Assembly (NCBI GenBank): GCA_964528445.1
Contig: CAZGSL010000068.1
Span: 1-6,296 of the forward strand
From: JAXHMM01 sp964528445
Lineage (GTDB): Bacteria; Bacteroidota; Rhodothermia; Balneolales; Balneolaceae
Reading direction: 5' to 3'
DNA: 6,296 bases
Every line of letters starts with the position of its first letter. Position 1 is the first letter of the stretch. Shown piece after piece: positions 1 through 5,049 of the stretch. The notes under the pieces were generated by a model. That model saw nothing but the letters and a program-made list of their open reading frames with translations. It was not told where the DNA came from and searched no databases. Made by a program: the position numbers and the translations under genes.

Positions 1-425
1 TAGCGCTCCAGTATGGTGCGGCGTGAGTACTCCGAGATGGTGATGATCCCCCGCACCCTCCGCAGCAGCGGGGGCAGAATCACCGATCGCCATGCCGTGT
101 AGCGCCGGCTGAACCACTCCGGGTGAAGCTGGTCGGCCAGGTCGTGCAGCGTCAGCACCTGCCGGGAGCAGCCGGCCGGGCCGGTGTTGGTGGGCGACCA
201 GAGCAGGTGTCCGCTCTCCAGCCTGGCCGGCATGACCACCTGCATCCAGAGCTGCCGAAGCGCGTCGGAGGAGAGCCGCCCGGGGGGATCAATCCACCGG
301 AAATCCCGTCCCATGCGGCGAAACTCCCGCGTCACCTCCAGGGCGTAGCGCTGCACCCCCGTCACCGGCTGCCGTTTGAAATGTCCGTTTATGGCCAGCA
401 TCGACTCGTTTTTCTCATGGTTCAT
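1..425 (-). CDS. Family 4 glycosyltransferase, N-terminal part (truncated by window edge)
   Basis: This is the first 141 codons of a glycosyltransferase that continues past the left edge. It likely transfers a sugar from a nucleotide donor to a growing lipid-linked glycan at the cytoplasmic face of the inner membrane. The protein shows the usual N-terminal layout of GT4 (GT-B fold) enzymes of O-antigen/EPS clusters: AINGHF at residues 11-16, TGVQRYALE at 22-30, LLWSPTNTGP at 74-83, QVLTLHDLADQLHPEWFSRR at about 89-108, and ITISEYSRRTILE at 128-140, where the N-terminal domain usually ends. The C-terminal donor-binding domain is outside the window, so the sugar cannot be named. The chosen ATG at 425 overlaps the end of the upstream gene by 11 bases and follows GGAGGGG with very tight spacing. 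A second ATG at 401 (codon 9, giving MLAINGHF) is a real alternative and matches the usual family start better. The family call is firm. The exact start is not. Confidence 0.88.
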   Translation of the reverse strand, partial: MNHEKNESMLAINGHFKRQPVTGVQRYALEVTREFRRMGRDFRWIDPPGRLSSDALRQLWMQVVMPARLESGHLLWSPTNTGPAGCSRQVLTLHDLADQLHPEWFSRRYTAWRSVILPPLLRRVRGIITISEYSRRTILER

Positions 426-1743
426 CCCCTCCGTCCCGACGGTCCCGACTACTGTCGGGAGGAAGAGTGACTCGCCGGCCGGGTCCCCCGGCGGAGGGAT
501 CCACGGGCTCCAGCCGGTACTTCCTGCCTTTCGGCCGCCAGGCCAGCAGCAGTCCCAGCGAGATGGTAAAGGGCAGCATCATCGAGGGGGTCGTCAGCCG
601 GTGCTCGGTAAACGACGCGAAGGTGATGGCAAAGTAGGCGATCAGCAGGTAATCCCTCAGCAGGGGCGCCCTTTTCATGCGTAGAAGATACAAAAAGAGG
701 GAGACCCAGAAAGCAAGGAACACCGCCAGTCCCACCACGCCCTGTTCGGCCAGGAGGTGCAGGTAGGAGTGGTGCGCGTGGCTGTCGGTGTGCTCCTTGG
801 GACTCTGCGCGTTGTACTGCAGGTAGGGCAGTACCTGCTCGAACCTGTAGGGACGGTCGTCAAACGAGCCGACGCCCGTGCCCAGCACCGGCGAGTGCTG
901 GAAGGCGTACCACGCCCGCGGCATGGTGTAGAAAACACGCAGCAGGACGTTGGCGCTCTTGGTATCGTCCTCCTCCTCATCCCCGACGTAGAGCACCTCC
1001 TCCTCGATGGGCATGCCGGCAAGTTCGTTGCCCTTGTAGAAGGGATAGCCGATCATCAGCACGCCCGCCGTGATCAGCACGGGGATCAGAAGCATGAGGA
1101 GCAGGGATTTGTAGTGGCCCTTGATCGCGAGGTACCAGGCCGGGATGCCGACGGCAAGTCCCAGGATGGAGCCCCGCGAGAAGGTGGCCACCAGCATCAG
1201 GAACACCAGCAGGAACCCGAAAAACTCCCGCTTTCCCCTGCGGTGGTAGAAGTAGGCGAACGACAGCGAGCCGAGGATGGCCATGAACCCGCCCATGGCG
1301 TTCTGCGCGTAGAAGAGTCCCCCGAACACCTCCAGGGCCAGGATGTAATCGGGATAGGCCCGAACCAGGTAGCGCAGGAAGAGCACGCCGTAGATGGCCA
1401 GGGCGAAGAGATAAAAGCGGCGGAAATACTTCTCCAGGTCGAACCGGAAGCGGAAGAGCGGCAGTACCAGCAGCGGGGCGTAGGATATGACGAAATTGCC
1501 ATCCCTGCGGTAGAAGCCGAACTCCACCACCGAAAGGGGGTGGTAGAGCAGCACCCCCACCAGGAAGAGGAGCATGTAGCCCCAGAGCCAGGCTATGGGA
1601 CGCTCCAGCTTGTCGCGGGTGGCGATAAAGAGGGCCAGCGGCACCAGCAGGGTGAGCAGGGGACTGAAGTAGACGAAGTTGGTGACCGTGCCCAGCAGCG
1701 CGAGAACGGCGACCCAGAAAAGGACTTTCTTCTCCACGCTCAT
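415..1743 (-). CDS. O-antigen polymerase/ligase-like membrane protein (Wzy_C domain)
   Basis: This 442-residue integral membrane protein has about 11-12 hydrophobic segments, from about residue 7 to 402. It either polymerises undecaprenyl-linked repeat units (Wzy) or ligates glycan to an acceptor (WaaL), acting on the periplasmic side. Wzy_C-family marks are the TFSRGSILGL stretch at 187-196 at the start of a membrane helix, then a large hydrophilic loop (about 232-330) with SPVLGTGVGSFDD at 284-296 and HAHHSYLHLLAEQGVVGL at 322-339; the conserved His-containing end of that loop is typical. The loop carries a strongly acidic patch (EEE at 247-249, DEEEDD at 255-260). The last 40 residues form an Arg/Pro/Gly-rich tail, probably cytoplasmic and disordered. 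The ATG start lies inside an ATGA overlap with the stop of the GT2 gene, which supports it. With Wzx and Wzz in the same cluster and no second Wzy_C protein visible, a polymerase role is somewhat favoured, but sequence alone does not separate Wzy from WaaL. Confidence 0.88.
   Translation of the reverse strand: MSVEKKVLFWVAVLALLGTVTNFVYFSPLLTLLVPLALFIATRDKLERPIAWLWGYMLLFLVGVLLYHPLSVVEFGFYRRDGNFVISYAPLLVLPLFRFRFDLEKYFRRFYLFALAIYGVLFLRYLVRAYPDYILALEVFGGLFYAQNAMGGFMAILGSLSFAYFYHRRGKREFFGFLLVFLMLVATFSRGSILGLAVGIPAWYLAIKGHYKSLLLMLLIPVLITAGVLMIGYPFYKGNELAGMPIEEEVLYVGDEEEDDTKSANVLLRVFYTMPRAWYAFQHSPVLGTGVGSFDDRPYRFEQVLPYLQYNAQSPKEHTDSHAHHSYLHLLAEQGVVGLAVFLAFWVSLFLYLLRMKRAPLLRDYLLIAYFAITFASFTEHRLTTPSMMLPFTISLGLLLAWRPKGRKYRLEPVDPSAGGPGRRVTLPPDSSRDRRDGGDEP
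443..460 (-). repeat. Short perfect hairpin at the 3' end of the polymerase/ligase gene
   Basis: TCCCGAC (443-449) and GTCGGGA (454-460) are exact inverted repeats around a 4-base loop. A direct copy of GTCCCGAC also precedes it at 433-440. In the minus-strand mRNA the hairpin ends 17 bases before the GT4 ATG at 425, and the second copy gives an alternative pairing partner. It lies within the Arg-rich tail codons of the upstream gene and has no T-run, so it is not a standard terminator. It could affect translation coupling to the GT4 gene. It could equally be chance in GC-rich sequence. Confidence 0.4.
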
Positions 1744-2430
1744 GGCAGGCGCACCTCCTCACCGTCTTTGTCGCGTACCATCAGTTTGAGGATCATCGGG
1801 ATGCGGTCCCACTGCAGGCGAAGCGCGCGGTTCACCATCGCCCCCGCCAGTCCCNNNNNNNNNNNNNNNNNNNNNNNNNNNNNNNNNNNNNNNNNNNNNN
1901 NNNNNNNNNNNNNNNNNNNNNNNNNNNNNNNNNNNNNNNNNNNNNNNNNNNNNNTCCACCTCCATCCGGGCCGGCGCCCCGTCGCCCAGGTAGCGGGTGA
2001 TTCCCAGCCACCGGTTGTAGGTGCCCCCGCCGAGGGCCTGGAGCACGTCCGGGTGGTCGTGATAAACCAGCCGCGACCCGCAGATACCCGTGGTCCGGTC
2101 TCCCTCCATCCGGCGCACGAGGGCGTCCAGCGCCCCGGGTTCCGCGATGGTGTCGTTGTTCAACACCCAGAGGTAGTCGGCGCCCCGCTCCATGGCGTGG
2201 CGGATCCCCAGGTTGGTTCCCCCCGCGAATCCGCGGTTGCGTCCGCTCTCCAGCAGCGTGTGCCCGGGACAGCGGCGGCGCAGCTCCCGCAGGGAGTCGT
2301 TGGTCGAGCCGTTGTCCACGATCACGATATGCGCGTTCGGGTACTCCAGCCCCTCGAGGGAGGCGACGCACTCGACGGTATCCCTCCAGCCGTTCCAGTT
2401 CACCAGTATGACATGGACCTCGGGTCTCAT
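1740..2430 (-). CDS. Family 2 glycosyltransferase, WbbL/RfbF-like, interrupted by an assembly gap
   Basis: This is a cytoplasmic GT2 (GT-A fold) glycosyltransferase, probably adding one sugar, such as a rhamnosyl residue, to the lipid-linked repeat unit. The visible 158 N-terminal residues show ILVNWNGW (8-15), IVIVDNGSTNDS (35-46), NRGFAGGTNLGI (65-76) and LWVLNNDT (87-94), where the NND stretch stands for the metal-binding DxD region. The acceptor region with the catalytic acidic residues falls in the 100-N run at 1855-1954. After the run the sensible frame reads GLAGAMVNRALRLQWDRIPM then ILKLMVRDKDGEEVRLP and stops with TGA at 1742-1740, in an ATGA overlap with the next gene. Reading straight through exactly 100 N lands in another frame that ends near 1759 and gives Gly/Pro/Arg-rich sequence unlike the family. 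Visible residues total 195 against roughly 280-330 for the family, so the true gap is probably a few hundred bases and divisible by three. The ATG at 2430 overlaps the flippase stop (ATGA), fixing the start. I cannot exclude that the gap hides the end of one gene and the start of another. Confidence 0.85.
1855..1954. other. Assembly gap of 100 N inside the GT2 gene
   Basis: A run of exactly 100 N, the conventional placeholder for a gap of unknown size. The reading frames on either side do not agree with a 100-base distance: the frame that fits on both sides needs a length divisible by three. The missing piece should hold the second half of the GT2 catalytic domain. Confidence 0.95.
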
Positions 2431-3971
2431 GGCTCCCTCGTTACCATATGTTTGACGTCGATGTACAGCCGGAATATTTTCTTTCTCTCCGCCTCATGCA
2501 ACACCCGTTTCCAGAGGAGCAGAAAGGTCACCGCCGCACCGGCCAGCGCGAAGACGATCAACAGAAGACGGGAGGAGAGCCAGAAATATCCCGCCGCCAG
2601 CACCGCTCCCCAGAGAAGCGAGGCGGCGATACGCCCGATCGGCCATTTCTCCCCCCGACTCCTGGCGGGACGGCCGGGAACGCCGGACGAGACCAGGCGG
2701 TGGTAGAAAAAGAGCAGCAGTCCGCCGTCCAGCGCCACCCTCAGCACCCAGGCCAGCGCCACCCCCTCGATGCCCCAGCGGTGGATGAACACCCAGATCA
2801 TCCCCAGGTAGAGCGGCAGCTCCACCATATGCAGTTTGGCCGTGATGTCGGGCCGCCCCATCGCCTGAAGGGCCGTATAGGGGACCATGGCAACGGCGTT
2901 GGCCAGCACGCCTACCGCCAGGAGCTGCAACACACCCGCGCTGTTGGCGGCAAATTCATCACCCAGCCAGACGTAGAGCAGCGGCTCGGCGGCGATGATC
3001 AGCAGTACGGCGGCCGGCACCAGGGCCAGCAGCAGGTAGCGGATCGACTTCCGGTAGAGCGGGTCCAGCTCCCGCTCCTGCTCCTCCAGGGAGGCAACGC
3101 TGAAGGCGGGGAACATCACCCCCATGAAACTACCGGGGATGATCAGCAGGCGGGTCACCACGTCGTAGGGCGTCCCGTAGTAGGCCACCGCCTGCGCGGT
3201 GAGGATGGAGCCCACGATAAAGCGGTCCATGTAGACCATGATGGGGCTGACCAGGTTGCTGACGGTGATCCAGGCTCCGTAGCTAAAGAGATTCTTAATC
3301 CATTTAACCACGGGATATCGAGAGAGGTCGAGGGTGCCGGAGCGGTCTTCCGGACGGAAACAGTAGAAGGTGTAGACCAGGAAGGTGAGCGCCCGTCCGG
3401 CCAGCAGCACGGCCACCACGGGCTGGAGGCGGACGCTGAAGGGGAGCACCAGCAGGGGCGCCAGGTAGTTGAGAATGCCCGCGGGAATCTTGATGGCATT
3501 GACGAGGGCGAATTTCTGCTGCGCCTCCAGCGCCCCCCGCGCCCCCACCGAACCCAGCACCAGCGGGATGGAGGCGCTCAGGATGTAGAAGGCGTGTTCT
3601 GTTTCCGTGAGGAGATTTTCGGGGATGTTCAGCACGTCGTAGACCAGCCACGGGGTGATCCCCACCACCAGCAGGCAGCCGAGAAGGCCCACGCCGAAGA
3701 GCAGCAGGATGGAGGTCAGGATGAAGGGGCCGAGGCCCTGCTCCCCCTCCGCCTCCAGGTCGGCCACAAACTTGGTGGTCGCCCGGCCGAGCCCCATGTC
3801 GAAGAGCCCGAAATAGCCGATCACCAGCCAGATGAGCAGGAGCACCCCGTACCGGTCGGTCCCCAGGCCGTCCACCACGAAGGGAATCGCCGCCAGGGCA
3901 AACAGCAGCGGAACGGCTTGTCCCAGCAGGTTGTAGAGGGAATTTCTTGCCAGTAGCCCTTTTTTACTCAA
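2427..3971 (-). CDS. Wzx-type polysaccharide flippase (RfbX/MOP family)
   Basis: This 514-residue multi-pass membrane protein has about 12-14 hydrophobic segments. It should flip the undecaprenyl-diphosphate-linked repeat unit from the cytoplasmic to the periplasmic face of the inner membrane. The N-terminus RNSLYNLLGQAVPLLFALAA (9-28) followed by GTDRYGVLLLIWLVIGYFGL (37-56) and FDMGLGRATTKFVAD (57-71) is the family signature, with basic and acidic residues buried between helices. VYMDRFIVGSILTAQAVAYY (246-265) is the typical helix-7 region, and length is normal for the family. A basic linker (about 429-446) precedes the last helices. The only workable in-frame start is TTG at 3971. It has no visible Shine-Dalgarno site and sits at the end of an out-of-frame ATG minicistron of 10 codons (3996-3964). 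The stop overlaps the GT2 start in ATGA. The spacer to wzz upstream is 104 bases. Confidence 0.92.
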   Translation of the reverse strand: MSKKGLLARNSLYNLLGQAVPLLFALAAIPFVVDGLGTDRYGVLLLIWLVIGYFGLFDMGLGRATTKFVADLEAEGEQGLGPFILTSILLLFGVGLLGCLLVVGITPWLVYDVLNIPENLLTETEHAFYILSASIPLVLGSVGARGALEAQQKFALVNAIKIPAGILNYLAPLLVLPFSVRLQPVVAVLLAGRALTFLVYTFYCFRPEDRSGTLDLSRYPVVKWIKNLFSYGAWITVSNLVSPIMVYMDRFIVGSILTAQAVAYYGTPYDVVTRLLIIPGSFMGVMFPAFSVASLEEQERELDPLYRKSIRYLLLALVPAAVLLIIAAEPLLYVWLGDEFAANSAGVLQLLAVGVLANAVAMVPYTALQAMGRPDITAKLHMVELPLYLGMIWVFIHRWGIEGVALAWVLRVALDGGLLLFFYHRLVSSGVPGRPARSRGEKWPIGRIAASLLWGAVLAAGYFWLSSRLLLIVFALAGAAVTFLLLWKRVLHEAERKKIFRLYIDVKHMVTREP

Positions 3972-4041
3972 TGCGGATACGTGATTTGGAATCCATGTGA
4001 CGTTCGGGGGAACCGTTTGCGCTCAGGCGGCGGTCCCGGCT

Positions 4042-4074
4042 GCCGTCGGGAGTCCCGGGGCATCCGGCGACGGC
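4042..4074 (-). repeat. GC-rich inverted repeat between wzz and the flippase gene
   Basis: GCCGTCG (4042-4048) and CGACGGC (4068-4074) are exact reverse complements around a 19-base loop, beginning two bases after the wzz stop codon in the direction of transcription. No T-run follows, so a classical intrinsic terminator is unlikely. It could act as a weak attenuator or a 3' stabilising hairpin that sets the ratio of Wzz to downstream products, or be chance in this very GC-rich spacer. The rest of the 3972-4075 spacer shows no clear promoter. Confidence 0.3.
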
Positions 4075-4075
4075 G

Positions 4076-4786
4076 CTAAAGCTTCGCGCGGATCTCCTCC
4101 CAGATCCGGCGGACCGAGACGTAGACGTAGGAGACCGCCATTCCCGCGGCCAGGAACACCAGCAGCGTCAGCACCCGGCGCGGCTTGCTGGACTCCACCG
4201 GCACGCTGGCCTCCTCGATCACCTTGAAGACGGGCGTCTGCTCCTGCAGTTTGCGGCGCGCCTCGGCCTGCTGCTGGGAGGCGGTGGTGTAGAGTTCGTA
4301 CGCCAGATCGAATTCGGCCCGCAGCTTCTGCTCCTTCGCGCGGGCGGTCTGCGACTGCAGATTCAGGTTGTGGTCCTGGAAATTGGCCAGCGCCTGTTGC
4401 GTAGAGTCAAAACGCGCGCGGGCCTGCTCCACCTGCTCCGTCTGAAACTCCAGGTCGTTGCGGGCTTTCTGGGTGCGGTACTCCTTCAGGTAGTCGGTGA
4501 GCATGTCGATCGCGATGTCACACACCCGTGCGGAGGCCACCGCGTCCGGCATCTCGGCCGTGACCACCAGCACCCCCGTCTCCGTGTTGAGCGNNNNNNN
4601 NNNNNNNNNNNNNNNNNNNNNNNNNNNNNNNNNNNNNNNNNNNNNNNNNNNNNNNNNNNNNNNNNNNNNNNNNNNNNNNNNNNNNNNNNNNNNGGCCATG
4701 ATCCGCTTGATCAGCTTCCCATGATCGCGCATGGCGCGGTAGAGATCCAGCAGGTTGACAGCGTCCTCCTCATCCTGTTCGTCCAC
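4076..4786 (-). CDS. Wzz-type chain-length determinant (polysaccharide co-polymerase), interrupted by an assembly gap
   Basis: This inner-membrane protein regulates polysaccharide chain length together with the Wzy polymerase. The visible N-terminal part, an acidic stretch then VNLLDLYRAMRDHGKLIKRI, is the cytoplasmic lead-in to the first membrane helix, which is lost in the 100-N run. The C-terminal part opens with LNTETGVLVVTAEMPDAVAS, a typical Wzz core motif, continues with a long Gln/Glu/Ala-rich coiled-coil stretch, then TPVFKVIEEASVPVESSKPR, a 21-residue membrane helix (4174-4112) and an 11-residue cytoplasmic tail. There is no fused tyrosine kinase. Taken literally it would be 236 residues, against about 330-380 for this kind, so the gap probably hides more than 100 bases. 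The start is uncertain. The GTG at 4786 lacks a ribosome binding site, and the frame stays open upstream to a TAA at 4897-4895 with protein-like acidic sequence (SDENQ, then EGEEGE, then EYRLVP). ATT at 4876 and CTG at 4873 or 4894 are the only in-frame alternatives; the ATG at 4883 is out of frame. Confidence 0.87.
   Translation of the reverse strand: MDEQDEEDAVNLLDLYRAMRDHGKLIKRIMAXXXXXXXXXXXXXXXXXXXXXXXXXXXXXXXXXXLNTETGVLVVTAEMPDAVASARVCDIAIDMLTDYLKEYRTQKARNDLEFQTEQVEQARARFDSTQQALANFQDHNLNLQSQTARAKEQKLRAEFDLAYELYTTASQQQAEARRKLQEQTPVFKVIEEASVPVESSKPRRVLTLLVFLAAGMAVSYVYVSVRRIWEEIRAKL
4594..4693. other. Assembly gap of 100 N inside the wzz-like gene
   Basis: A second run of exactly 100 N. 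Here the frames on both sides happen to agree with 100 bases, or any length of 3k+1. The first membrane helix and most of the N-terminal periplasmic domain are missing, so the real gap is probably several hundred bases. Confidence 0.95.
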
Positions 4787-4959
4787 CGGAACGAGCCGGT
4801 ACTCGGGCCCTTTGACCGTCTCTCCCTCCTCCCCCTCCGGGCCGGGCGTGCTATGCTGGTTTTCGTCGCTCAGAATGCCGCATTTGGGTTGCAGTTACCT
4901 GGTGTCCTGCCGCAGCTTATCCCGCGGCAGCCAAAATGATAAGGATAATTAGGGTGTTT

Positions 4960-5000
4960 TCGAACGCAAAATTCCCCCAATCCCAAATTTTGAGTGTCAA
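4960..5000 (-). promoter_or_regulatory. Candidate promoter region for the polysaccharide cluster
   Basis: The space between cysN and wzz is clearly AT-richer than its surroundings. Reading the minus strand, TTGACA occurs at 5000-4995, followed by AAAATTTG at 4991-4984 and GAATTTTG at 4974-4967, both resembling the Bacteroidota -7 element TAnnTTTG. Spacings are not ideal for either the sigma-70 or the Bacteroidota pattern (GAATTTTG lies 20 bases after TTGACA), so I claim only a likely promoter-bearing region. A further TATCAT stands downstream, at about 4941-4936. Confidence 0.3.
4967..4992 (-). repeat. AT-rich inverted repeat downstream of cysN
   Basis: CAAAATT (4967-4973) and AATTTTG (4986-4992) form an exact 7-base inverted repeat around a 12-base loop that is C-rich on the plus strand. 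It lies about 60 bases after the cysN stop and inside the candidate promoter region. It could be an operator half-site pair or a weak terminator for cysN; the AT-rich stem and long loop make a strong intrinsic terminator unlikely. No better terminator is visible between 5049 and 4890. Confidence 0.3.
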
Positions 5001-5049
5001 GGTAAGAAAGTTGGAGAGCGATTACTAGAGCGGGACAGAAACGTGGACC

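Noticed and set aside
977..1762. Alternative minus-strand frame of about 261 codons inside the polymerase gene
   Set aside because: Arg/Gly/Pro/His-rich translation in a different frame from the membrane protein with clear Wzy_C motifs.
1855..1954. Runs of N considered as masked repeats or mobile elements
   Set aside because: Both runs are exactly 100 bases and cut genes with matching families on either side; scaffold placeholders explain them, and no terminal repeats flank them.
757..2706. Long plus-strand open frame of about 649 codons across the polymerase and GT2 genes
   Set aside because: It lies antisense to genes with clear family motifs, is rich in His/Gln/Val/Gly without domain-like patterns, and runs through the N gap. 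Such shadows are common opposite GC-rich genes.
2448..3956. Plus-strand open frame of about 502 codons opposite the flippase
   Set aside because: The Gln/His/Gly/Asp-rich, low-complexity product has no recognisable motif and mirrors the flippase almost exactly; antisense shadow.
3997..4227. Small plus-strand open frame of 76 codons over the wzz-flippase spacer
   Set aside because: Pro/Arg/Gly/Ala-rich composition, mostly antisense to the wzz C-terminus, with no ribosome binding site or motif.
4755..4952. Small plus-strand Ser-rich open frame opposite the wzz start
   Set aside because: Antisense to the acidic wzz N-terminal coding stretch; Ser-richness follows from the purine-rich opposite strand.
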